Part shown: positions 22,929 to 31,259 of the stretch, in pieces
Layout: each line of letters opens with the position of its first letter
Position numbering within the stretch: position 1 is the stretch's first letter
Origin: JANMDR01 sp031376425
GTDB lineage: Bacteria; Pseudomonadota; Gammaproteobacteria; Burkholderiales; Usitatibacteraceae
NCBI GenBank assembly: GCA_031376425.1
Contig: JANMDR010000038.1
Coordinates: forward strand, 1-33,511
DNA: 33,511 nt
Reading direction: 5' to 3'
The notes under the pieces: generated by a model
What the model was told of the DNA's origin: nothing
The model's input: the letters and a program-made list of their open reading frames with translations, nothing else
Database searches by the model: none
Translations under genes and position numbers: made by a program

Positions 22929-25100
22929 TCAGTTGGATAGCTTTGTTGCGGTGTGGTTTTCCGCAATCAAGCGAATTATCAATGCTGATTCGGCTGTCAT
23001 ACGAGGTAGTGGCAAGCCACTTTGTTTCAGCCATGCCCCGTCAACCGGTGTCTTGTCGAATTCATATACCTTATCCTGTGAAGGCGTGAGGTTTTCAATC
23101 ACATATCGACACTGATCGTCGAGCATCGCTAGCGTAATACTTGGTGACCAGCGTTGCATGGTAGGTCTAATTCGGTAAATGCAAAGTATGTATGCAGCGT
23201 CTTTCTTTTGGCTGTTACTGTGCACCTGCCACACGATACCGTCACCCGCGTCGCCGCGCCATACCTGTGCTTGATGCAATGTGTCGCGCAGGCTGCGATA
23301 CAGGCGAATCCATTCTGCAAGTTCCAAACGCTCAGTTGAACTGAGTTTGCGCACATCCATTTCTAAACCAAAATGCCCTGCAAGCGCTACTGCCGCACGG
23401 AACGCCAGCGACTGGCTGCGGCCCGTAGTATGCGCTGGTGCAGTACCAACGTGGCTGCCAATAATTTCCGGTGGTAGCCATTGCAATGCTGCCTGCTGTA
23501 TGGTTAAGCGGGCTAAGGCGTCATTGCAATCGCTTACCCATACCCGATGTGTGTAGCGCAGGATAGCGTAGTCGATACGTCCCCCGCCTGAAGCGCAGCT
23601 TTCAATTTCAAGCTTTGGGAAAGCGGCACGAATTCTTGCCAGTAAGCGGTACAGCGCATGCACATAGGCGCTGTAGGCAGCACTCTCCTTGCGCCCGTGG
23701 GTGGCACCAGCATGCCTGGTACCGGCATGGGTGATATCGCGGTTCATATCCCATTTTAGATAGCTAATGGGGAGGGTAGTTAGGAGTGCACTCAGGCAAT
23801 CAAAAAGATAGTTTTCAACAGTCTCATTTGTGAGATCAAGTACCAGTTGATTGCGCCCCGTAACTATCGGGCGGCCGCTAATCTGAAACGCCCAATCAGG
23901 ATGGGCTCTAAATAATTCACTATCGGGATTAACCATCTCTGGCTCTACCCATAAACCAAAACTCATTCCCTTAGCGATCACATGATGCGCCAGTGGTGCT
24001 AACCCTTGGGGATATTTTTTCTTATCTGCCCACCAATCGCCCAAGCCTGCCGTGTCGTTATTGCGGGCGTGAAACCAACCATCATCAAGTACAAATCGTT
24101 CAACGCCAACATCGGCCGCTGCAGTTGCGAGTGCCATTAAATCAGCTTCATTGTGGTCAAAATATACTGCTTCCCACGTGTTTAAATGTACGGGTCGGGG
24201 AGGTATTACGCCATCGCGCCAAGGCATTAGGGCTCTAAGTGTCGCGTGATAGCAATGGGCCAAGCTATCTGCACCGTCGGGTGCAAAAGCTGCGAAGACT
24301 GTAGGGCTTTGTAAATATTGGCCTGATTGCAATTGCACTTCGCCGGGCGCTAACCATTCCCCTAGTTGCCATTGATATTGGCCGTCATGCTGCCATTCAA
24401 TGGTCTGCGAGTGATTGCCAGACCATGCCAGATGTGCGCCGTATAGCGGGCCGTTTTGCTGGGCAGATATTGCAACAGTCGCAGCGGGAAAGCAATCATG
24501 GGAGGTGCGGCCACGGATGTTTTCGCGCCGCCAAATGCTACGTGAAAGCGTGTCTGTTTGTATTTGAAATTCGCTTGCCCATTGCCCCACATAGGAGTTT
24601 ACGCGCTGACTTGTTGCCGGTAACGGCAGTGTGGCGGCAGCTAGCCATTGTATGGAGAGTTTCTCGTCAGCGTCGGTGCCATCATTGTACAAACAGCTAT
24701 TGATTTCCAGCATATCAGTAGCACTTGCAAGCGTCATGTTGATTACTAATCGTATCTTGGCAATAGTGTCGGTAAGCGTAATACACAGATTTTGTTTTTC
24801 CCGCGTCACCGCGCAGTTATTCCACGACTGCGTAAAATGTTGTCCGTCGCGATGCGCGAGTAGGGCCGATTGACCAAACCAGCCGTTGCCAAAAGTGGGC
24901 GCGATTGATAGCGGTTGATCAAATTCGAGTGAGGCAGGCGGTGTTGGGCGCGTAGCGCGCAAACGCGTTGGTGGTGTAGTGCCATCCAATAATCGCGCGC
25001 CCCAGTAGCGCCATAGCGGCGCTTCCGTGGCGCACCACTCAAGTATCACACTGCTTCTATTGCTGTGCAAAATTAAATAGTTTGGTGCCTCTTGATTCAT
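22929..25100 (-). CDS. Alpha-galactosidase, glycoside hydrolase family 36
   Basis: This retaining enzyme releases terminal alpha-galactose from melibiose, raffinose-type sugars or galactomannan fragments. Started at the ATG at 25100 it has 723 residues; a TTG at 25112 would add four. The N-terminal beta-sandwich (to about 300) precedes the barrel: FVLDDGWFHARNNDTAGLGDW, GLWVEPEMVNPDS, YLKWDMNRD with the nucleophile Asp (about residue 451), ESCASGGGRIDY, and WVSDCNDALAR with the likely acid/base Asp (about 524). The usual SDNTDA is SDCNDA here, a small variation. No signal peptide, so it acts in the cytoplasm on imported oligosaccharides. It lies between the GH42 gene and galT with short gaps. 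Confidence 0.95.
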   Translation of the reverse strand: MNQEAPNYLILHSNRSSVILEWCATEAPLWRYWGARLLDGTTPPTRLRATRPTPPASLEFDQPLSIAPTFGNGWFGQSALLAHRDGQHFTQSWNNCAVTREKQNLCITLTDTIAKIRLVINMTLASATDMLEINSCLYNDGTDADEKLSIQWLAAATLPLPATSQRVNSYVGQWASEFQIQTDTLSRSIWRRENIRGRTSHDCFPAATVAISAQQNGPLYGAHLAWSGNHSQTIEWQHDGQYQWQLGEWLAPGEVQLQSGQYLQSPTVFAAFAPDGADSLAHCYHATLRALMPWRDGVIPPRPVHLNTWEAVYFDHNEADLMALATAAADVGVERFVLDDGWFHARNNDTAGLGDWWADKKKYPQGLAPLAHHVIAKGMSFGLWVEPEMVNPDSELFRAHPDWAFQISGRPIVTGRNQLVLDLTNETVENYLFDCLSALLTTLPISYLKWDMNRDITHAGTRHAGATHGRKESAAYSAYVHALYRLLARIRAAFPKLEIESCASGGGRIDYAILRYTHRVWVSDCNDALARLTIQQAALQWLPPEIIGSHVGTAPAHTTGRSQSLAFRAAVALAGHFGLEMDVRKLSSTERLELAEWIRLYRSLRDTLHQAQVWRGDAGDGIVWQVHSNSQKKDAAYILCIYRIRPTMQRWSPSITLAMLDDQCRYVIENLTPSQDKVYEFDKTPVDGAWLKQSGLPLPRMTAESALIIRLIAENHTATKLSN

Positions 25101-25140
25101 GTACACCGCCAAAAAATTTGTCTAAGGGGCATCGGATGAA

Positions 25141-27150
25141 TTAGCTAGAAGGTGCTACAAGATGCCATAAGGCCATATCGTACGGCGCTATTCGTTCATC
25201 GCCTAGCAGGAGATTAGCGTTCGTATTTGGCCGCCACTTTATAGCATCATCGCTAAAATTAAATGCCATCGCGATTTCTCCAATGTGACTAACTCGCAGA
25301 CCATCCGGCATGAGTGAAGTTTTGATCCCTGCATCAACGGCAGCCTGCGTCAGTACACTTAACCAGCCTTCTGTATCAAGCCATGCCGCGACATAGCGTA
25401 CATTTTTGTGGCAACAAATTGCAGCGCCGCCATCAACGAAGCTTGCCTCTGCTGAGGCGCTATGCAACTCAATTTCTTCGCGCCAGCGGGTTGATGTAAA
25501 TTTATCATTACCCCATTGAATTGGGTCGATTATTCCCGGTGGCTGCGAAGCCACGCGCTTTACAGTAATCCCTGTTAGATCATGCAGGGAACCTGGTGCC
25601 AAGTTATCGGGGATATGCAATTGTGCGGTTTTTGAACCGGTTCGCGGTGCCAGCACAAGTTGCGCAGTAGAGGCGTTTAGCGCCGCCAAGAGAGTTGGAT
25701 TAATATGCAACATTGCTGGCAAAACAATTAGCTTGTAATCTTGCAGCGGTGTTATTGCACTCACAATATTTACGTTTAATCCTAATTGCCGCAGTGTGGA
25801 GTAAAGCCGAAAGCACAGCTCTAAGCCGTTGTAATCGGCACCTTGAGGTTGTATTTGCGACATCCACAATGCATCGTAATCGAACACTAAGGCAGTCGCA
25901 GCTTGCACAACCATATTATCAATAGGTAATTGCGCCCGTAGTGTCGCTAACTCCTGTGCAACTTGGGTAGCTTCAAGCGCTCCTTGGTCGTCGTCACGGT
26001 TTGGGAGTTGCAAACCGGCATGCATTTGTTCTTGCGCAAATGGTGCCTGACGCCATCGAAAATAGCTAACTACTTCTGCTCCATGGGCAAAGGCTTGCCA
26101 CGTCCACAGCCGCACCATGCCATTTTGCGGTAGGGGATTCCAGCTGGCCCAATTTACAGGGCCAGGCTGTTGCTCCATCACCCACCAGCGGCCTTGTTTT
26201 TTATTGTTGGCGTTGGTGCGAGTCAAGCACATACCTCGATATAAGTCATGATGAAAACTAGGTATATCGGGGTGCCCTTGTCGCGCCCATTTTGTTTTTT
26301 CTTGTGGCGTTAAAAAGAACATTTGGGTAAAGCCTAGCGGATAGCTGTCCCAAGAGGCAATATCTAAATCTGCGGAAACTGCATGATGATCAAAGCCGGT
26401 AAAAAACCCCATGAAGTTATGGGTGATGGGTCGGTTAGGTGAATTTTTCCGCAATATTTCAACCTGCTCGCGATTAAACTGCACCACTTCGTCAGAAGCA
26501 AAGCGTTGCCAATCGAGCCGATGTGACGGATTCGCCTCAGTTACTGTGCAATTTGGTGGATCTACTTCATCGAAACTCCGATAGCACTGGCTCCAAAATG
26601 TACAGCCCCATGCAGCATTCAGTTGCTCAATGTTGGTATAACGTTCACCTAGCCAAAGCCGAAATGCCTTGCGTGCCGATTCGGAATAGCTCAATACCGT
26701 ATCGTGGCAACCGTATTCATTATCGGTTTGCCAAGCCACCACTGCAGGGTGCTCGCCATAGCGCGTGCTAATCGCAGCCGTTATGCGTTGCGAATGCTGC
26801 CGATAGGTGGTGCTGGAAAAACAATAATGCCGACGCGAACCAAAGCGCCTTGGTCGATCAGACGCATCCCATGCCAGTATGTCGGGATTGGCATCTATCA
26901 GCCATTTTGGCGGTGTTGCCGTCGGGGTGCATAATATTACATATAGCCCCGCTTCATGAAGCGTATTGATTGCGCGATCTAACCAGCCCCACATAAATTG
27001 ATTGGGTTCTGGTTCTATCAGACTCCATGCGAATTCGGCAATGCGCACGTGACTAATTCCCATTGCGCGCATACGCTTCGCGTCATCAGCCCACCATGCT
27101 TCAGGCCATTGTTCTGGATAATAGCAGACGCCAAGTTGCAATTTGACCAA
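25141..27150 (-). CDS. Beta-galactosidase, glycoside hydrolase family 42
   Basis: The enzyme would cleave beta-galactosides, often galactan-derived oligosaccharides, in the cytoplasm; no signal peptide is seen. The 669-residue protein starts LQLGVCYYPEQWPE, the GH42 N-terminus. The acid/base Glu is E145 in WQTDNEYG and the nucleophile Glu is E326 in WWVMEQQPG. The trimerisation and C-terminal domains follow. There is no ATG: the TTG at 27150 fits family alignment but has AAAGG touching it, while the TTG at 27141 has good spacing from the same site. It is first in a five-gene operon (GH42, GH36, galT, galK, galM), and a 26-bp palindrome lies between it and the divergent hydrolase gene. Confidence 0.95.
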   Translation of the reverse strand: MVKLQLGVCYYPEQWPEAWWADDAKRMRAMGISHVRIAEFAWSLIEPEPNQFMWGWLDRAINTLHEAGLYVILCTPTATPPKWLIDANPDILAWDASDRPRRFGSRRHYCFSSTTYRQHSQRITAAISTRYGEHPAVVAWQTDNEYGCHDTVLSYSESARKAFRLWLGERYTNIEQLNAAWGCTFWSQCYRSFDEVDPPNCTVTEANPSHRLDWQRFASDEVVQFNREQVEILRKNSPNRPITHNFMGFFTGFDHHAVSADLDIASWDSYPLGFTQMFFLTPQEKTKWARQGHPDIPSFHHDLYRGMCLTRTNANNKKQGRWWVMEQQPGPVNWASWNPLPQNGMVRLWTWQAFAHGAEVVSYFRWRQAPFAQEQMHAGLQLPNRDDDQGALEATQVAQELATLRAQLPIDNMVVQAATALVFDYDALWMSQIQPQGADYNGLELCFRLYSTLRQLGLNVNIVSAITPLQDYKLIVLPAMLHINPTLLAALNASTAQLVLAPRTGSKTAQLHIPDNLAPGSLHDLTGITVKRVASQPPGIIDPIQWGNDKFTSTRWREEIELHSASAEASFVDGGAAICCHKNVRYVAAWLDTEGWLSVLTQAAVDAGIKTSLMPDGLRVSHIGEIAMAFNFSDDAIKWRPNTNANLLLGDERIAPYDMALWHLVAPSS

Positions 27151-27162
27151 CCTTTATTGACT

Positions 27163-27188
27163 AATAGTATAATAAAGATTGTACTATT
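27163..27188. promoter_or_regulatory. 26-bp palindromic operator of the galactoside operon
   Basis: The half-sites AATAGTATAAT and ATTGTACTATT flank 4 central bases and mirror each other at 10 of 11 positions. The palindrome covers the predicted -10 of the GH42 promoter and lies 13 bp from its start codon, as expected for a repressor site. It also lies between TTGACT (27157-27162) and the divergent hydrolase gene, so it could control both. No regulator for it is encoded in the operon. Confidence 0.65.
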
Positions 27189-27198
27189 TTTTTCGCAA
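27169..27198 (-). promoter_or_regulatory. Candidate promoter of the galactoside operon
   Basis: On the minus strand TTGCGA (27198-27193) and TATTAT (27174-27169) are 18 bp apart, the -10 lying inside the palindrome. The transcript would begin just before the TTG start codon, giving a very short leader, so another promoter is possible. Confidence 0.4.
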
Positions 27199-27245
27199 TA
27201 TCATGTTGTCATTTGCGTTTTTTGAATAATTCTGAGAGGATTTTC

Positions 27246-28697
27246 ATGTTGAAACTTCGTGTTCGTTCATTGATGATGCGGCTACCAGTAATAGTGGCGA
27301 CGGCGCTAGCAACTGGAATTGGCCTTCACTTTTTTTCTGCGCCTGCTGTAGTTACCGCTTCCGCAACGCCAATTCCCGCCGGACAGCTTGCTTATAGTAT
27401 CGCCACCAGTGATGCGCCTGAACTTGCGCAGTTGGGCACCTATACAGTAGGTGTGCGAACGCTGACGCTAACAAATCCGGATCAGACTGATATTCCGAAA
27501 ATGGTTAAAACCTTGGGGATATCTACCAAATCAGACCGCGTTTTGACTGTTGAAATATGGTATCCCGCAGCGGCAAGCGCAAGCACAGGCGAAAAAGCGA
27601 TTTATAAAAGCTCATTTTCACGCGGTAAAGATCCCGTTAAAAAAATTGAGTTTAATTATCCAGGTATCGCCGTACGCGATGCCACGCCGCTCACATTGGC
27701 CAATAATGAAGCACGTTTTCCATTGGTGATTGTTTCGCATGGCTTTGCGGGTTGGGGTACGTTCATGAGTTATCTAACCGAGAATTTGGCATCAAAAGGC
27801 TATATCGTGGCGGCCATTGATCATGCTGATGCGCCGTTCACGGATGGCGGAGGCTTCGCTCTGTCTTTTGGTTCGACCATTGTGCATCGTAGCCGTGACC
27901 AACAATTTGTGTTGAGCCAATTATCGGCGATGGCCAAAGTTGATAATGATGCGCTTGGGCGGCTTATTGATGCGCAAACTGTCGGTGTAATCGGCTATTC
28001 GATGGGCGGGTTTGGTGCATTGGCGACAGCGGGTGCGGGATATGATGCGGCAAGCCCCACCTTTAAACAAATTCCCGCAGCGGTGATGGCACCGGTGATG
28101 GAGGGCAATCCGCAGTTCATGGAAGCAGCAGCCACACGTGCCAAGAGCATTAAAGCCTTAGTGCTCATAGCACCTTGGGGCGCACAGCCAGCAAATCGAG
28201 CTTGGACTGCAAAAAGTTTAAAATCGGTTCAGGCACCAACGATGCTGGTTGTAGGTGATCAGGATGACATCGTTGAGTATGAACAAGGCGTTAAGCACCT
28301 AATGCAAACTATAACAACCCCTTCAAGACATATGTTAGTGTATCAAAATGCACGCCACAACACGGGTGGCAATCCGCCATCGCCTGAGGCAACAACTGAG
28401 TTTAGTTCGCGCGAGTATTTCGACGAACCTGTGTGGCGCAAAGAGCGGCTTAACGCGATTAACCAGCATTTTATAACGGCATTTTTAGACTTAAACCTAA
28501 AAGGAATTGCCACTCGCGCTAGCTATCTTGATACACCCACAGTTAAAGCCAATGACGCAAAATGGCCGGTAAGCTTTGGGCAGAGCACCGGTGGTACTTT
28601 TGCCGCTGGAACGGCTGAAACTGCACAATATTGGCGTGGTTTTCAGCGGCGGTGGGCAGTTGGTTTGGAAATGCATCGAATGAAAGCGGGAGAATAA
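27246..28697 (+). CDS. Exported alpha/beta hydrolase (PAF-acetylhydrolase/dienelactone-hydrolase-like)
   Basis: The ATG at 27246 has AGAGGA just upstream and gives a 483-residue protein with an N-terminal hydrophobic segment (residues about 10-38), either signal peptide or anchor. The hydrolase fold is visible: WYPAAASAS, then PLVIVSHGFAGWG (oxyanion region), YIVAAIDHADAP, the nucleophile elbow GYSMGG with Ser252, VVGDQDDIVEY with a likely catalytic Asp, and a late His in NARHNTGG. The layout, with long N-terminal part and HGFAGWGTF, resembles bacterial platelet-activating-factor acetylhydrolase or cutinase/dienelactone hydrolase relatives. It would hydrolyse an ester or lactone in the periplasm. 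It is divergent from the galactoside operon and 3 bp ahead of a second hydrolase gene. Confidence 0.85.
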   Translation: MLKLRVRSLMMRLPVIVATALATGIGLHFFSAPAVVTASATPIPAGQLAYSIATSDAPELAQLGTYTVGVRTLTLTNPDQTDIPKMVKTLGISTKSDRVLTVEIWYPAAASASTGEKAIYKSSFSRGKDPVKKIEFNYPGIAVRDATPLTLANNEARFPLVIVSHGFAGWGTFMSYLTENLASKGYIVAAIDHADAPFTDGGGFALSFGSTIVHRSRDQQFVLSQLSAMAKVDNDALGRLIDAQTVGVIGYSMGGFGALATAGAGYDAASPTFKQIPAAVMAPVMEGNPQFMEAAATRAKSIKALVLIAPWGAQPANRAWTAKSLKSVQAPTMLVVGDQDDIVEYEQGVKHLMQTITTPSRHMLVYQNARHNTGGNPPSPEATTEFSSREYFDEPVWRKERLNAINQHFITAFLDLNLKGIATRASYLDTPTVKANDAKWPVSFGQSTGGTFAAGTAETAQYWRGFQRRWAVGLEMHRMKAGE

Positions 28698-28700
28698 CCG

Positions 28701-29615
28701 GTGATTGCAGCCGCTACAAGCACAATTTCACATGAGTTTGTGGTGGTTAATAATATTCGTTTGCATGTAAGCATGGCAGGTCGGCGCGATGCCCCCTTGG
28801 TTATTTTCTTACATGGTTTTCCAGAAAGTTCGCGTAGTTGGCGGCGATATTTAGAGGAAATGTCCGGTAGTTATTTTGCCATCGCGCCGGACAATCGCGG
28901 GTTTAATGAATCAGACAAACCCGCATCCGTTTCCGCTTACCGTATGGAAAATATCGTTGCTGATATTTTGGGTTTAGCCGCGCACTATGGTGCCTCTAAA
29001 TTTATCTTAGTGGGGCACGATTGGGGTGGACTTGCCGCTTGGCATTTTGCGGCGAGGCATCCGAAAAAATTGCGTGGTCTAATCGTGTTGAATGCACCGC
29101 ACCCAACATTATTCCAACAAGCTATTTTTTCCCATGCAGGTCAGCGTGCTGCATCACAATATGTAAACCGATTTCGCAACCCCACATTCGAAGCGCAGAT
29201 GCAAACGCTGGGATTGGAGAAGTTTTGGATGTTGCTATTTGGCGCGCAACTTGCGGCAGGCCAAATCTCGCAGGATGATAAGACCCATGCGCTTAAAGCT
29301 TGGGCAAAGCCCGGTGCGCTGACTGCTATGCTAAATTGGTATCGCGCCGCTGATTATGTGGTGCCAAATGCCACCACGCCGCTTGAATCAGTGCTTGAAT
29401 CACCGCTTGATCCCGTGCACATCGCGGTAAAAACATTGGTGATTTGGGGTATGCAGGACACCCTACTGTTACCGTGCTTGCTTGATGGTATGGATCAGTA
29501 CGTTCCTGCCCTCACCATTAAAAAAATAGATGATGTGGGTCATGGACTTATTCATGAGCGGCACGAGCAAATTATTGCCCTTATCAATAATTGGTTTAAA
29601 GAAGCACGTATTTAA
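28701..29615 (+). CDS. Epoxide-hydrolase-like alpha/beta hydrolase
   Basis: The GTG at 28701 follows the previous stop by 3 bp, so the genes form an operon. The 304-residue cytoplasmic protein has the epoxide hydrolase signature HGFPESSRSW (residues 38-47) and a nucleophile elbow GHDWGG in which the nucleophile is Asp107, not Ser, as in epoxide hydrolases and haloalkane dehalogenases. The Pro of HGFPE favours epoxide hydrolases. A late Asp (WGMQDTLL) and His (DVGHGLIHERH) complete the triad. Other blocks, such as APDNRGFNESDKP, are family-typical. It could open an epoxide made during catabolism of an unsaturated or cyclic substrate; alternative substrates are possible. It converges with the SDR gene at 29632, 16 bp away, without a clear terminator. 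Confidence 0.88.
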   Translation: MIAAATSTISHEFVVVNNIRLHVSMAGRRDAPLVIFLHGFPESSRSWRRYLEEMSGSYFAIAPDNRGFNESDKPASVSAYRMENIVADILGLAAHYGASKFILVGHDWGGLAAWHFAARHPKKLRGLIVLNAPHPTLFQQAIFSHAGQRAASQYVNRFRNPTFEAQMQTLGLEKFWMLLFGAQLAAGQISQDDKTHALKAWAKPGALTAMLNWYRAADYVVPNATTPLESVLESPLDPVHIAVKTLVIWGMQDTLLLPCLLDGMDQYVPALTIKKIDDVGHGLIHERHEQIIALINNWFKEARI

Positions 29616-29631
29616 GCGTGTATTTAATGTG

Positions 29632-30405
29632 CTAAAAATTACCTGCCTTGATGGCACCACCATCTACGCGTAAATTTGCACCAGTAATATAACTTGAGGC
29701 GGGGCTCGCTAAAAATACAACAGCATTAGCCACTTCTTCCGGTGTGCCTAAACGTGCCATCGCAGGCAGGCGCGAAGCGGCGGCAAAAAGTTGTGGGCGT
29801 TCGATGCGATTTTTATCCCACTCGCCACCGTCAAATAAAATCGGACCAGGTGACACCGCATTAACACGGATATTATTTGCAGCTTGGCGTGCCGCCAATT
29901 GGCCAACATAGTTTATCAACGCAGCCTTCATTGCGCCGTAAGCTTCTTCATGGGGTGGTAGATTTGTCATGCTGGCGGCAATAGAAGCAATATAAACCAA
30001 ACTTGCCCCACCACGCTGTTCAGATTTCATTAAAGGTAATGCCAATTCCGTTAACTGAACGTGCTGCAAAATATCACACTCAAAGCCGTCCTTCCACATC
30101 TGCAAGCCCATGCCTGACGCGCGCGTTGAAACATTGCTCACCACAATATCAAGGCCACCAAGATGATTGGTCGCGCGATCAAACCACGCTTTGAGAGCAT
30201 CGTTATTACGCACGTCAAAGGCCTCACCATAGGCCTTCGAGCCATTTGCCTTTAGTGCCGTAACAGCATCGTTGACACCCGCTTCACCGCGCGCACAAAT
30301 GGCAACGTCAGCACCTTCTGCCGCTAAGAGTAGCGCGATTGCCCGGCCAATACCACGACTGCCACCCGTCACTAATGCTCGTTTTCCTTTTAAGCCTAAA
30401 TCCAT
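29632..30405 (-). CDS. SDR family oxidoreductase
   Basis: A 257-residue classical short-chain dehydrogenase. The cofactor motif TGGSRGIG is at residues 13-20 and CARGEAGVNDA after beta-2 suggests NADP(H). The active-site serine is in the YIASIAAS block (S141 or S145) and the catalytic pair is Y156-GAM-K160. The usual NNAG is replaced by SNVS (90-93), a known variation in some 3-oxoacyl reductase-like members. The ATG at 30405 has a GGAGAATAAC leader. It is the third gene of a VOC-SDR-SDR group, 68 bp after the upstream SDR, with a short tandem repeat in the gap. The substrate alcohol or ketone cannot be named. Confidence 0.92.
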   Translation of the reverse strand: MDLGLKGKRALVTGGSRGIGRAIALLLAAEGADVAICARGEAGVNDAVTALKANGSKAYGEAFDVRNNDALKAWFDRATNHLGGLDIVVSNVSTRASGMGLQMWKDGFECDILQHVQLTELALPLMKSEQRGGASLVYIASIAASMTNLPPHEEAYGAMKAALINYVGQLAARQAANNIRVNAVSPGPILFDGGEWDKNRIERPQLFAAASRLPAMARLGTPEEVANAVVFLASPASSYITGANLRVDGGAIKAGNF

Positions 30406-30442
30406 TGTTATTCTCCAAATATGTTTGCTAGTTTGATAACGC

Positions 30443-30473
30443 TAAAAGGCTAAAGGCTAAAAGGCAAAAAGGC
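30443..30473. repeat. Short tandem repeat between two SDR genes
   Basis: Four slightly varying units (AAAAGGCT, AAAGGCT, AAAAGGC, AAAAAGGC) run head to tail just beyond the stop codon of the upstream SDR. It is the only micro-satellite-like tract I noticed in the window. It may arise by slippage and vary in length between strains. Confidence 0.6.
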
Positions 30474-31259
30474 CTAACACGCTTTTAAACCACCGTCGAT
30501 TGGTATGGCGGTGCCAGTGATAAATGACGCTGCATCGCTGGCTAAAAACAGCACCGCATTCGCGATTTCATCTGGTTCGCCATAACGTCCAAGGGGAATC
30601 ATTTTAGACATGCCGCGCCGCACGGCTTCGGGGTCTTCGGGTGAGCGCGTGCGTTCCATTTCAAACATCATCTCAGTGGCTGTAGGTGCAGGGCAAAGCG
30701 CATTCACGCGAATCTTAAATGCGGAGAGCTCAGCAGCAGCTAGTTTGGTCATACCGACTACTGCGTGCTTGCTGGCGGTGTAGCCAATCACGTGCCGACC
30801 ACCGCCTATGCCAGAAACGGATGAAATATTAACGATTGCGCCGCGCTCATTGGCGCGCATTACACGGCCAACATACTTCATACCCAAAAATACACCGCGC
30901 GCATTTACTGCCATTACCGAATCAAAAACGTCATCAGGATAATCCAGCATAGAGCCTAAGAAGCCTGAAATTCCCGCGTTGTTTACTAAAATATCAATGT
31001 GCCCAAAGAGTGCCATTGTTTTTTCAATGACGGCCTGCCAGTCAGCGGCATCGGCAACATTGCCATGAAAGGTAAGAATAGGTACGCCGTATTTTTCAGC
31101 AGTTTTTACTGCATCTTCTAAGGGCGCATGCGCTAAATCAAATGCCACAATGGTGGCACCAGCGGCCGCAAAAGCCTTTACGGTAGCCAATCCAATACCA
31201 CGTGCGGCACCCGTGATGATTGCTACCCGCTTATCGAGAATACCGGTGGTTGCGGTCAT
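30474..31259 (-). CDS. SDR family oxidoreductase
   Basis: A 261-residue classical short-chain dehydrogenase with TGAARGIG (residues 16-23), NNAG (93-96), the serine of NISSVSG (about S147) and Y160-TAS-K164. An Asp at the end of beta-2 (VAFDLAH, D41) points to NAD(H) preference, hence an oxidative, catabolic role. The C-terminal block VLFLASDAASFITGTAIPIDGG is typical. Its ATG overlaps the stop of the VOC gene by 4 bp, so translation is coupled and the two products likely act in one pathway. It is similar to 3-alpha/20-beta-hydroxysteroid or cyclohexanol dehydrogenase types in general pattern; I would not name a substrate. Confidence 0.93.
   Translation of the reverse strand: MTATTGILDKRVAIITGAARGIGLATVKAFAAAGATIVAFDLAHAPLEDAVKTAEKYGVPILTFHGNVADAADWQAVIEKTMALFGHIDILVNNAGISGFLGSMLDYPDDVFDSVMAVNARGVFLGMKYVGRVMRANERGAIVNISSVSGIGGGRHVIGYTASKHAVVGMTKLAAAELSAFKIRVNALCPAPTATEMMFEMERTRSPEDPEAVRRGMSKMIPLGRYGEPDEIANAVLFLASDAASFITGTAIPIDGGLKAC

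Noticed and set aside
29601..29635. AGCAC/GTGCT pairing between convergent genes as a terminator
   Set aside because: The stem is short, AT-rich inside and lacks a clean T-run in either direction.
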